Shown here piece after piece: positions 8,434 to 15,768 of a stretch of 53,123 bases of DNA. This stretch comes from Sphingosinicella sp. YJ22 (GTDB lineage: Bacteria; Pseudomonadota; Alphaproteobacteria; Sphingomonadales; Sphingomonadaceae). The notes under the pieces are model-generated. The model worked only from the letters and a program-made list of their open reading frames with translations, did no database searches and was not told the DNA's origin. The DNA lies in assembly GCF_011320075.1 (NCBI RefSeq), contig NZ_JAANPA010000017.1, positions 1-53,123 of the forward strand. The letters run 5' to 3'. Each line of letters begins with the position of its first letter. Positions within the stretch are counted from its first letter, which is position 1. The position numbers and the translations under genes are program-made.

Positions 8434-9138
8434 GTGAACCGCCTCGTCCCCTTTCTCGTTTTGGCCTTGGCCGCCGGCTGCCGCGAGCAGCCCGCGGCAT
8501 CGCCCTTTCCCGAGCCGCACCGCCCGGTCGCGCCGATCGTGTCGCCGCGCTACATGGCCGAGGACGCCCGCGACAGCGTCGGCGAGTTCGAGACCGTCAC
8601 CCGCCTCGCCGAGATCCGCGAGGGCATGTGGATCGCCGACATCGGCGCCGGCGAAGGCTATTACACGGTGCGGCTGGCGCCGATGGTCGGGGCGCGCGGC
8701 CGCGTGCTCGCCCAGGACATCGTGCCCGAGACGATCCAGGCGCTCGCCCGCCGAGTCCAGCGCGAGCGGCTCGACAATGTGGCGCTGAAGCTCGGCCAGC
8801 CCAACGACCCGCAGCTGCCGGACGCGTCGTTCGACCGAATCCTGCTCATTCACATGTATCACGAGATCGAGCGGCCCAGCGAATTCCTCTGGCATTTGCG
8901 CGACGCTCTCAAGCGCGACGGCCGAATCGTCGTGGTCGACGCCGACCGCCCGACCGACCGCCACGGCACGCCGCCGCGCCTGCTCCAGTGCGAATTCAAC
9001 GCGCTCGGCTATTCGCTGTCGCGCTTCGAGCGGCTGCCCGACAGCGAAACCTTCTTCGCGATGTTCGAGGCGCGCGGGCCGAAGCCCAATCCGGAGGACA
9101 TCCCGGTGTGCGGCGAGGACGTACTCGGCAATTCCTGA
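8434..9138 (+). CDS. Lipoprotein with class I SAM-dependent methyltransferase fold
   Basis: Protein of 234 residues that starts with a classical lipoprotein signal, MNRLVPFLVLALAAGC (lipidated Cys16). The rest is a class I methyltransferase fold: motif I IADIGAGEGYY at about 67-77, a following acidic strand end VLAQD, motif LLIHMYHEIE around 130-140, and VVVDADRP. Its substrate is not evident. A methyltransferase beyond the inner membrane is unexpected because SAM is cytoplasmic, so it may be an inner-membrane lipoprotein, a non-enzymatic binder, or use another ligand. The start is GTG 8434, 48 bases after prfB and on the same strand, so cotranscription is possible. Confidence 0.85.
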   Translation: MNRLVPFLVLALAAGCREQPAASPFPEPHRPVAPIVSPRYMAEDARDSVGEFETVTRLAEIREGMWIADIGAGEGYYTVRLAPMVGARGRVLAQDIVPETIQALARRVQRERLDNVALKLGQPNDPQLPDASFDRILLIHMYHEIERPSEFLWHLRDALKRDGRIVVVDADRPTDRHGTPPRLLQCEFNALGYSLSRFERLPDSETFFAMFEARGPKPNPEDIPVCGEDVLGNS

Positions 9139-9154
9139 ACCGTTGCGGCACCGC

Positions 9155-9526
9155 TCATAGCAGGCCGAGTCCGCGCAGGCTGAGGCAGCAGCCGCCGGCG
9201 AAGATCAGGTGATCGTGAAGTCGGATGCCGAGCGGTTCGACGACCTGCGCCAGCCGCCGCGTCGCCGCCAGGTCGTCCTCGCTCGGAGCCGCCAAGCCGC
9301 TCGGATGGTTATGGGCCAGAACGAGCGCCGCCGAGCCGAGCCGTAAGGCGTCAGCCACGATCGCCCGGAACGGCAGGTCGGCCCAATCCGATTCCCCGTC
9401 GAACTGCATGACCCCGAGCACCCGCCGGTCGCCGCCGAGATGCAGGATCGCGACCGCTTCCTCCAACCGCCCGGCGAACAGGGGCGCGAGCAGGTCTGCG
9501 GCGTGGCGGGCGGTGTCCATCTGCAT
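9155..9526 (-). CDS. Short RadC-like JAB/MPN domain protein
   Basis: Protein of about 123 residues that covers only the C-terminal JAB1/MPN part of RadC (UPF0758). The motif LAHNHPSGLAAPSEDD supplies the two histidines, Ser and Asp of the JAMM zinc site, and RLHDHLIF is the usual C-terminal motif. The glutamate expected in the RadC PREVF segment is replaced (LPFRAIV), so activity is doubtful. The N-terminal helix-hairpin-helix domain is missing. I chose ATG 9526 (second ATG at 9520); the frame stays open to 9820 but that extension looks non-coding. Convergent with the methyltransferase gene. Confidence 0.7.
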   Translation of the reverse strand: MQMDTARHAADLLAPLFAGRLEEAVAILHLGGDRRVLGVMQFDGESDWADLPFRAIVADALRLGSAALVLAHNHPSGLAAPSEDDLAATRRLAQVVEPLGIRLHDHLIFAGGCCLSLRGLGLL

Positions 9527-9838
9527 CGGCGCGATCTTGCCAAATCCGCGTTTGGAGCAGGACCGCGACAAGGTCCGCAATGGCGCCGAAACGGCGGAAA
9601 GCATCCACAGCCTTGATGTCCCGGCTGGGGACGAGGCGCCGTTAACGATTGTGCGCGTTGCGAATTTATGCCACCCCTCCGACACCTCCGGTTCCTTCCC
9701 GCCGGGGCCTACGACGACAAGGGCAGAAAGCGCCGACGGCACGGGTTCACCGATCACTGAGCCGCCGCCTGGCCGCACAACTGCGCGAACTGCCGGCATG
9801 GCGAGCGGCCAGCACGCCATGCCGGCAATCGTTTCAGC
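9527..9838. other. Intergenic region between radC-like gene and DUF423 gene
   Basis: About 310 bases on the upstream side of the RadC-like gene. Apart from the hairpin at 9791-9827 I see no gene with convincing codon use. On the minus strand around 9560-9640 another frame reads SRDIKAVDAFRRFGAIADL, which faintly resembles the missing RadC N-terminal domain but is preceded by a stop codon; it may be a decayed remnant or chance. Confidence 0.4.
9791..9827 (-). terminator. Hairpin downstream of the S24-CrtO-DUF423 operon
   Basis: Perfect 13-bp inverted repeat TGCCGGCATGGCG / CGCCATGCCGGCA with an 11-base loop, 12 bases beyond the DUF423 stop codon. The position suits an operon-end terminator or mRNA-stabilising hairpin, but no T-run follows, so intrinsic termination is uncertain. 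Confidence 0.6.
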
Positions 9839-10216
9839 TCACCGAGCCAGCCGCCACGCCGCGAGCAGCCATCCCAGGATCATCAGCAGCCCGCCGAACG
9901 GCGTGACCGCGCCGAGCCAGCGCGCGTCGGTTAGCGCCATGGCATAGAGGCTGCCCGAGAAGACCAGAGCGCCGACGCCGATCATCGTCGCCGGAAGTCC
10001 CATCCGCAGCGGCAAAGCGCCGAGAGCGACGAGCCCGACCGCCTGCCACATCTGATATTGGACCGCGGTCTGCCACCAGCCGAGCGCGCGCGCGTCGAGC
10101 GTGTCGCGGAGGCCGTGAGTGCCGAACGCGCCGAGCACGATGCCAAGCGCCGCAAGCAAGGCACCCGCCACGAGGATCCGCCGCCGTGCGGCGGCCAGGA
10201 CATCCTCTTCGCCCAT
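9839..10216 (-). CDS. DUF423 family membrane protein
   Basis: Small inner-membrane protein of 125 residues with four predicted membrane helices. The family (YgdD/TMEM256-like) is widespread and of unknown function. The typical signature FGTHGLRDTLD follows the first helix, and WWQTAVQYQMWQAVGL and SGSLYAMALT are also characteristic. The start ATG 10216 (MGEEDVLAAARRR) lies one base after the stop codon of the CrtO-like gene, so the two are cotranscribed. It is the last gene of a three-gene minus-strand operon begun by the S24 repressor. Confidence 0.88.
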   Translation of the reverse strand: MGEEDVLAAARRRILVAGALLAALGIVLGAFGTHGLRDTLDARALGWWQTAVQYQMWQAVGLVALGALPLRMGLPATMIGVGALVFSGSLYAMALTDARWLGAVTPFGGLLMILGWLLAAWRLAR

Positions 10217-10217
10217 C

Positions 10218-10868
10218 TCAGCCAATCGCCCCTTCGCTCGCCAACCCGGCACCGATGCCCAGGTCACGCGGCCGCCGCTGCGCCGCCGTCGCCAGCCGCA
10301 TCACCCGCGCCCGCGAGTAACGCTGAAGCATCGTCGGATAGAGATTGGCGCCGATATTGGTCACCGCCAGCCACAGAGCCCAGCCGCTCCAGCCGATCGA
10401 CCAGGCGTAGTAGGCGCTGACCATGCCCCAGCACAGATAGGCGATGTGGCGCCGCTCGTTGAAGATCGACTTGGGCACCAGCCGCTCGATGTCCGGCCCA
10501 TAGACGCTGTAGCCGCTGCCGTGCCGCGCGCGCACGAACCGGTTCACCAGGTCGCCATTGGCGACGATCGCTCGGAAAAGCTCGACTCCGGCGCCGCGAT
10601 AGAAGGTACCGCGATATTCCCACGCCTTCGGCTCGTGGAACGCGCGCGGCAGCAGGAAGGCGGGCGGCCCGGTCAGCAGGGCCCCGACGAACCAGGGCAG
10701 CACCGCCTCGAACGACGGCACCGGATGGAACCAGGGGACCAGGCCGAGCGCGATCAGCCAGAACAGCTTGGCGGGGATCGACCACAGGCCGAAGGCGGCG
10801 ATGGGCAGATAATTGAGCCGGCCCGCGAGCCGCCGCGCCGCTTCAAGCTGATGCCCCGCCCTTTCCAC
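10218..10868 (-). CDS. CrtO-like membrane acyltransferase family protein
   Basis: Integral membrane protein of about 216 residues that resembles the glycosyl-4,4'-diaponeurosporenoate acyltransferase (CrtO of staphyloxanthin synthesis) family, mainly through the N-terminal membrane helices, the ERRHIAYLCWG segment and the C-terminal NIGANLYPTMLQRYSRAR. Whether it acts on carotenoids here is unknown; no carotenoid genes are nearby. I chose GTG 10868 because AAGGGGAG lies about 10 bases upstream; a TTG at 10913, just after the S24 gene, would add 15 residues. Cotranscribed with DUF423 downstream and probably with the S24 repressor upstream. Confidence 0.6.
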   Translation of the reverse strand: MERAGHQLEAARRLAGRLNYLPIAAFGLWSIPAKLFWLIALGLVPWFHPVPSFEAVLPWFVGALLTGPPAFLLPRAFHEPKAWEYRGTFYRGAGVELFRAIVANGDLVNRFVRARHGSGYSVYGPDIERLVPKSIFNERRHIAYLCWGMVSAYYAWSIGWSGWALWLAVTNIGANLYPTMLQRYSRARVMRLATAAQRRPRDLGIGAGLASEGAIG

Positions 10869-10917
10869 GATTTCGCCGCTCCCCTTCAGCGTCGCCTCAG
10901 CATCCCACGCCAACCGG

Positions 10918-11565
10918 TCAAGTCAACCGTCGCCCGACCCACACCGCGCGTCCGACCAGCTCGACCTTGGCCGGATCGCAATCCGCCCAGCTCGGATAGG
11001 CCGGATTGTCGCTTCGGATCGTCACGGTGCGCGCCGCCGGATTGAACGCGAGCCGCTTGACCATCAGCGCCCCGTCCAGGCGCAGCACGTAGATGCCGTC
11101 CCTGAGACGCCCGGTCGCGTCGGCGCGGTCGACGAGGATCTCGTCGCCGTCGGCCAGCGTCGGCGCCATCGAATCGCCCTCGACGCGGATGATCGACAAT
11201 TTGTCCGCCCCGCCGCTCGCGACCTTGCGCAGCCAGGTGGGATCGAAGGCGGCATGGGCGCGGGTGCGCTCACCGTCGACTGCGGCGCCGGCGCCGGCCG
11301 AGGCGCCGACGTCGAGCATCGGAACGATCACCGGCCCGGCGCGGTCGTTCGCCGCCGCCTCGCCGCCGAGCAACGCCTCCTCGACTCCGAAATAGCGCGC
11401 CAGCCGCCGCCGATCCTCCTCGGCCAGCCGCCGCGGGCTGCCGCGCTTGATGAACTGCTGCACATAGGCCGGATTGCGGCCGAGCAGTCGCGACAGGCCG
11501 GCATAATCCTCGCCCCGCTCCTCGATCAGCCGCTGCAATGCGGCGCGCGCTCCACCGTCAGCCAT
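10918..11565 (-). CDS. LexA/CI-like repressor with S24 peptidase domain
   Basis: Transcription regulator of 215 residues. The N-terminal part (about 1-65) is a short helix-turn-helix domain (YAGLSRLLGRNPAYVQQFIKRG). The C-terminal half is an S24 peptidase fold with Ser132 in GDSMAPT and Lys170 in LMVKRLAF. An Ala90-Gly91 bond in DVGASAGAG is a plausible self-cleavage site, so repression may be lifted by RecA-type activation. ATG 11565 is preceded by AGAGG at 7 bases. Two near-identical palindromes between this gene and the divergent small genes are its likely operators. It is too short and divergent in its N-terminus to be LexA itself. Confidence 0.88.
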   Translation of the reverse strand: MADGGARAALQRLIEERGEDYAGLSRLLGRNPAYVQQFIKRGSPRRLAEEDRRRLARYFGVEEALLGGEAAANDRAGPVIVPMLDVGASAGAGAAVDGERTRAHAAFDPTWLRKVASGGADKLSIIRVEGDSMAPTLADGDEILVDRADATGRLRDGIYVLRLDGALMVKRLAFNPAARTVTIRSDNPAYPSWADCDPAKVELVGRAVWVGRRLT

Positions 11566-11581
11566 GGTCACACCTCTACCA

Positions 11582-11615
11582 TAGGAAAAATCCTAGACAA
11601 ATAGGATTTGCCCTA
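11582..11615. promoter_or_regulatory. Twin operator sites of the S24 repressor
   Basis: Two 14-bp sites, TAGGAAAAATCCTA (11582-11595) and TAGGATTTGCCCTA (11602-11615), lie with centres 20 bp apart, i.e. two helical turns. Both have the form TAGG-N6-(T/C)CCTA. They sit in the AT-rich gap between the repressor (ATG 11565) and the divergent small gene (ATG 11665), so one repressor pair could control both promoters. Binding is inferred from position and symmetry. Confidence 0.75.
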
Positions 11616-11664
11616 GAATGCTTGGAACATAACACGAACAGCGATTCGTCCGCAAGGAGGCGAC

Positions 11665-11844
11665 ATGACCCTGCTCAGACGCATCGAGCGCCATCTCGAC
11701 GCCACCGGAATGCCGCCGACCCGCTTCGGCCGCGAGACCGTCGGCGACCCGCGCTTCGTCTTCGACCTGCGCGCCGGCCGCGAGCCGCGCGACGAGACCA
11801 GTCGCCGGGTCACGGCCTGGCTGGACGGGAGGACGAAGCGATGA
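11665..11844 (+). CDS. Small basic protein, possible DNA-binding partner of the S24 repressor
   Basis: Predicted 59-residue protein, MTLLRRIERHLDATGMPPTRFG at the N-terminus in two parts: MTLLRRIERHLDATG then MPPTRFGRETVGDPRFV, and DLRAGREPRDETSRRV near the end. It is rich in Arg and predicted helical, resembling the short putative DNA-binding proteins common in sphingomonads; function unknown. A strong ribosome binding site AAGGAGG precedes ATG 11665. The stop overlaps the next ATG (ATGA). Its promoter region contains the twin S24 operators. Confidence 0.75.
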   Translation: MTLLRRIERHLDATGMPPTRFGRETVGDPRFVFDLRAGREPRDETSRRVTAWLDGRTKR

Positions 11845-12161
11845 GCACTGTTGGCGAAAGGCTGGCGCGAATGGTGAGTGTCGGGTTTGTCGGTTTCGCT
11901 GGCGAAATCTCGGCGATTGTCCTGGACCAGGTGGATTGGGCGAGCGTCACCTTCACCGGCGCCCGCCACCGGCTGCGAGTCACGCTGGAGGGCGGCGGCG
12001 CGGTCGGAGCGGCCGCCGATTTCCTGGCGCAGCTGCCCGATCTCGACCTGCCCGTCCCCGGTCACATCGTCGCCGACATCGCCTTGGTCGCGGAGGAACG
12101 AGGCGATGACGGCCGCTATGCCGCGCTGGAGCTGGAGGCCCTCACCATCGAGGACCGGTGA
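11841..12161 (+). CDS. Conserved hypothetical protein
   Basis: Predicted 106-residue protein with no signal peptide or membrane segment. Alternating hydrophobic segments (FAGEISAIVLDQVDWASV, HRLRVTLEG) suggest a beta-rich fold, with an acidic C-terminus (LELEALTIEDR). Family not recognised. Its ATG overlaps the stop of the 59-residue gene by four bases, so it is translationally coupled and would fall under the same S24-controlled promoter. It converges with the membrane protein gene, with 3 bases between stops. Confidence 0.65.
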   Translation: MSTVGERLARMVSVGFVGFAGEISAIVLDQVDWASVTFTGARHRLRVTLEGGGAVGAAADFLAQLPDLDLPVPGHIVADIALVAEERGDDGRYAALELEALTIEDR

Positions 12162-12164
12162 GGG

Positions 12165-12947
12165 TCAGCCGTGCGCCGGGGCGAAGCGTTTCAGATTCGC
12201 GAGGGCCGAACGCAGTCGGTCGTCCATCGCCACGGGAGTCTCCTCCTCCTCGTTCGCTGGCGCCGGCTGCGCCTGGACGGGGCTCGACCGCTCCAGCCAT
12301 TGCGGCAGCGGCTTCTTCTCGATCGCCCGCTCGAGCCGCGCCAGCAACTCGGCGATCGTTTCCTGGCCCTGCGGCTGCACGCTCGGCGCGGCGGGCGCGG
12401 CCGCCGGGACCGGAGCCGGGAGCGGAGCAGGCTCGTCGATCGCGTCCGCTTCGGAGAGGATCAGCTCCTCGTCCTCGGTCTCGGGCAGCGTTTCGGTCGG
12501 GATCAGCACCGGCTCGGGCGCCCACGCGGAGTCCGGTTCGCCGAGGTCGCGCAAGGCCGAGATGGGCGCCGGCGTCGGCGCGTCGGGGTGGAGGTCGCGG
12601 CGGCGCATGCGGGGGGCGGCCTCGACACGGGTGTCGCTGTCCTCGGCGCCCCAGCGCGTCGGCCGCGCCGGCTTGCGCCCGAGCAGGCGCATCACGCCGA
12701 ATATGACGGCAAAGGCGGCGACTCCGCCGACACCGGCGAGCAGCAGCCGCGCCTTCATGCCGAGCGGCGGCTCGGCCGCGGCGAGCAGGAACGGCAGGCC
12801 GCTGTCGATCACCAGATTTTGAAGCGCGTCGAGCGGCATCAGCATCAGCAGCGCCGCCGCCGCGCCGCCCGCCAGCAGCGCGACCGGCTTGTCGAAGCCG
12901 CCCTCCCCGGCGCGGCGCACCGCTACGTCAAGCAAGCTCCCCATCAT
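12165..12947 (-). CDS. Hypothetical membrane protein
   Basis: Protein of 260 residues with two hydrophobic segments near the N-terminus (about 22-40 and 66-88), followed by a long Pro-, Ala- and Glu-rich region that is probably disordered. The segment ETIAELLARLERAIEKK near residue 200 is a likely short coiled coil. No known domain is evident. Its ATG overlaps the stop of the exosortase-A-linked glycosyltransferase gene (ATGA), so the two are cotranscribed, which hints at a role in polysaccharide export or assembly; this is inference from position only. Confidence 0.65.
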   Translation of the reverse strand: MMGSLLDVAVRRAGEGGFDKPVALLAGGAAAALLMLMPLDALQNLVIDSGLPFLLAAAEPPLGMKARLLLAGVGGVAAFAVIFGVMRLLGRKPARPTRWGAEDSDTRVEAAPRMRRRDLHPDAPTPAPISALRDLGEPDSAWAPEPVLIPTETLPETEDEELILSEADAIDEPAPLPAPVPAAAPAAPSVQPQGQETIAELLARLERAIEKKPLPQWLERSSPVQAQPAPANEEEETPVAMDDRLRSALANLKRFAPAHG

Positions 12948-14146
12948 GCAGCCTTTCTCATCAGCCGGCGATAGACCGGATCGTAGTTCGCGACATTGTC
13001 AGCCCAGTTGCGTTCGCGCTCGACGAAACGGCGCGCGGTCTCGCGGCGCTCGTCCCAGCCGTCGCGACGGTCGAACAGGTCGGCGAGCGCGGTTGCGAGC
13101 GCGGCAGGTTCGCCGGCCGGGAACAAGGTCCCGGTTACCCCGTCCTCGATTAGCTCGCGATGGCCGCCGACATCGGATGCCACCACCAGCTTGCCCTGCG
13201 CCATCGCCTCCAGCGGCTTCAGCGGCGTCACCAGCTCGGTCAGCCGCATCGCCTTCCTTGGATAAGCAAGCAGGTCGATCAGCGCGTAATAGCGCTCGAC
13301 TTCCTCGTGCGGAACGCGTCCGGCGAAATGGATGCGCTCGGCGACTCCGGACGATGCCGCTTGCGCCTTCAGCGCCGCCTCCATCGGCCCGCCGCCGACG
13401 AGCAGCAGCCGCGCCTTCGGACGCCGCTCCATCAGCAACGGCATCGCCGCGATCAGGTCGTCCAGCCCTTCATAGTCGTAGAAGGATCCGATGAAGCCGA
13501 CCACGTCCGCCCCTTCGAGCCCAAGCTGCCGCGTAAGGCTCCGGTCCGGCTCGGCCGGAGTCCCGAACAGGCCGAGATCGACTCCGTTCGGCGACACGAT
13601 CACCTTGTTGCCGTCGATCCCGCGCGCGATCAGGTCGCGCCTCAGCCCCTCGCAGATCACCGCCACCGCGTCGGCGCGGCGGCACGCGCGGGTCTCCAGC
13701 ATCCGGGTCAGCCGATAGCGCGCCGAGCCCTCGCGGCCCGTGCCGTTGCCGACCGCCGCATCCTCCCAGAAGGCGCGGATCTCATAGAGCAGAGGAAGGC
13801 CGGAACGCCGCGCCACCGGCAGCGCGGCAAGCGCTCCGAGCACCGGCGAGTGGACATGGATCTGGTCCGGCCGCCATTCGGCGATCACTTCATCGAGCCG
13901 GCGCCGCAGCGCCTTGACCTCGCGCCATTCCCGCACCGGTGAGCGCGCCGCGGCCATGGACGGCGTCCGGAAGAAGGTGATTCCGTCGATCTCCTCGCGC
14001 CGCGCCGGCCGCTTGCCCTGCCTGGCCCCGGTCAGGCAGGCGACGTCCCAGCCGCGGCCCTGCTGCGCCGTGACGATCGCGCGAGTCCGGAACGCATAGC
14101 CGCTGTGAAGCGGCAAGCCATGGTCCAGGACGTGCAGGATACGCAT
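12944..14146 (-). CDS. Exosortase-A system glycosyltransferase (TIGR04063-like)
   Basis: GT-B fold, family-4 glycosyltransferase of 400 residues, predicted cytoplasmic or peripheral to the inner membrane. The N-terminus MRILHVLDHGLPLHSGYAFR is typical of the subfamily found beside PEP-CTERM/exosortase A loci. The C-terminal half has the usual family motifs: NKVIVSPNGVDLGLF, VGFIGSFYDYEGLDDLI, RIHFAGRVPHEEVERYY and the sugar-nucleotide binding LKPLEAMAQGKLVVASDVGG. It probably adds a sugar during assembly of an exopolysaccharide; donor and acceptor cannot be read from sequence. Divergent from the ligase-like gene. Confidence 0.9.
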   Translation of the reverse strand: MRILHVLDHGLPLHSGYAFRTRAIVTAQQGRGWDVACLTGARQGKRPARREEIDGITFFRTPSMAAARSPVREWREVKALRRRLDEVIAEWRPDQIHVHSPVLGALAALPVARRSGLPLLYEIRAFWEDAAVGNGTGREGSARYRLTRMLETRACRRADAVAVICEGLRRDLIARGIDGNKVIVSPNGVDLGLFGTPAEPDRSLTRQLGLEGADVVGFIGSFYDYEGLDDLIAAMPLLMERRPKARLLLVGGGPMEAALKAQAASSGVAERIHFAGRVPHEEVERYYALIDLLAYPRKAMRLTELVTPLKPLEAMAQGKLVVASDVGGHRELIEDGVTGTLFPAGEPAALATALADLFDRRDGWDERRETARRFVERERNWADNVANYDPVYRRLMRKAA

Positions 14147-14238
14147 GCCCCACGCTATGGCAGAGATGACTTAACGGCCCGTCAACCGCCTTCGCTTAAA
14201 GCAATCTCGCGCGCCGCTGCGGGACCCCTGGACGAGCC

Positions 14239-14385
14239 ATGATCGACACCTTCGCGCTCGCGCTCAGCCATGGCCTGATCCTGGTCGCGGCCTGGCGGCT
14301 GCTCTCCCGCCCCGATCTCGACGACGACAGCGGCAAGCCGCACCAGAGTTTCGCTCCAGTCGACGAGGCCGATCCCGGTGCGTGA
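14239..14385 (+). CDS. Tiny membrane-anchored protein upstream of the O-ligase gene
   Basis: Predicted 48-residue protein with one hydrophobic helix (MIDTFALALSHGLILVAAWR) and a hydrophilic acidic tail. It starts with ATG 14239 and overlaps the GTG start of the O-glycosylation ligase gene by 8 bases, so it is probably translated and coupled to it. Function unknown. The weakness is its length; the case rests on the overlap, the sensible hydropathy and my recollection of similar small genes at this position in sphingomonads. Confidence 0.5.
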   Translation: MIDTFALALSHGLILVAAWRLLSRPDLDDDSGKPHQSFAPVDEADPGA

Positions 14386-15730
14386 CCTCGGCCTCCTCGC
14401 CTTCATCGGCGCCTTCGCGGTGCTCGGCCTCAAGCGCCCGTTCCTGTGGGTGCTGCTCTACGCCTATATCGACATCATCGCGCCGCAGCGGCTCGGCTTC
14501 TCCTTCCTCGCCGGAATTCCCAACCTGTCGCTGATCGCCGCGGCGCTGGCCATCGGCGGCTGGCTTCTGACCGATGCCGGCAAGGGCATCAGCATCGCCA
14601 CCCGCCAGCTGCTCATGCTCGCTTTGCTCGCTTATGCCGGAGTGACGACGATCAACGCCGACGTCCAGGTCGACGCCTGGGCCAAGTGGGACTGGGCGTG
14701 GAAGGCGGTGTTCTTCGCGATCTTCCTGCCCTTCACGCTGCGCACCATGCTGCGCATCGAGGCCTATCTGCTGACCATGCTGCTGTGCGCCGCGGCCTTG
14801 ATCATCTCGGGCGGAATCAAGACGGCGCTGGGCGGCGGCGGCTACGGCTCGCTGGTGCTCCTGCTCGACGACAATAGCGGCCTCTACGAAGGCAGCACCA
14901 TCTCCACGGTCGCGATCGCGATGATCCCGCTGGTGATGTGGTTCTCGAAGCACGGCACCATCTTCCCGCCCGACGGACGAGTCCGCGCCTTCTGCTATGC
15001 GCTGTGCTTCGCCTGCCTGTTGATCCCGATCGGCACCCAGGCGCGCACCGGCCTCGTCTGCATCGCCGCCCTGTTCCTGTTCATGCTTCGCGATTCACAG
15101 CGCCGCATCCTCTACCTCGCCGGCGCCGGCTTCCTCGCGCTCGCCGCGGTGCCGTTCCTCCCGGCCAGCTACACCAGCCGGATGACCACCATCCAGGAAT
15201 ACCAGGCCGACCAGTCGGCGGGCACGCGCATCGCCGTGTGGGGCTGGACGCTGGAATACGTCAAAGGCAAGCCGTTCGGCGGCGGCTTCGAGGCCTATCG
15301 CCAGAACCGGATCCAGTTCGATACGGTCAGCCAGCAGGGCGACGGCACCATGACCAGCGTCAGCGCCAGCACCGTCCAGGATGCCGGCCGCGCCTGGCAC
15401 AGCGCCTATTTCGAGATGCTCGGCGAGCAGGGCTTCCCCGGCCTCGTCCTGTGGCTGTTGATCCACGCCATCGGCCTCATCCGAATGGAGCGCCTCAGGC
15501 GGCGCTACCGCGACAATGACGAGCGGCCGTGGATCGCCCCCCTCGCCACCGCGCTCCAGAACTTCCAGCTCACCTACCTGGTCGGCGCCTTGTTCGTCGG
15601 AATAGCCTTCCAGCCCTTCGTGTGGATGATCCTCGGCGTCCAGGTCGCCTTCGACCGCTGGGTCACCGCGCAGGAGAAAGCCAGGAAAGGCCTGAGGTTC
15701 AACCTCGACCAGGCGGCCATCGCGACGTGA
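14378..15730 (+). CDS. Putative O-glycosylation ligase, exosortase A system-associated (Wzy/WaaL-like)
   Basis: Polytopic inner-membrane protein of 450 residues, about ten predicted helices, matching the exosortase-A-associated O-antigen ligase/polymerase family (TIGR03097-like). The N-terminus MRDLGLLAFIGAFAVLGLKR and the short IDIIAPQRLGFSF segment are characteristic. A large periplasmic loop after GTRIAVWGWTLEYVKGKPFGGGF contains AWHSAYFEMLGEQGFPG, the region that holds the active-site residues in Wzy/WaaL proteins. It would join or polymerise polysaccharide on the outer face of the inner membrane. It starts with GTG 14378. Confidence 0.9.
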   Translation: MRDLGLLAFIGAFAVLGLKRPFLWVLLYAYIDIIAPQRLGFSFLAGIPNLSLIAAALAIGGWLLTDAGKGISIATRQLLMLALLAYAGVTTINADVQVDAWAKWDWAWKAVFFAIFLPFTLRTMLRIEAYLLTMLLCAAALIISGGIKTALGGGGYGSLVLLLDDNSGLYEGSTISTVAIAMIPLVMWFSKHGTIFPPDGRVRAFCYALCFACLLIPIGTQARTGLVCIAALFLFMLRDSQRRILYLAGAGFLALAAVPFLPASYTSRMTTIQEYQADQSAGTRIAVWGWTLEYVKGKPFGGGFEAYRQNRIQFDTVSQQGDGTMTSVSASTVQDAGRAWHSAYFEMLGEQGFPGLVLWLLIHAIGLIRMERLRRRYRDNDERPWIAPLATALQNFQLTYLVGALFVGIAFQPFVWMILGVQVAFDRWVTAQEKARKGLRFNLDQAAIAT

Positions 15731-15768
15731 CCGGAACGAAGGTGCCGCCGCCGCATTAGGCTGCGGCA

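Noticed and set aside
13160-13942. Plus-strand frame opposite the glycosyltransferase
   Set aside because: Antisense to conserved GT motifs; no ribosome binding site or domain.
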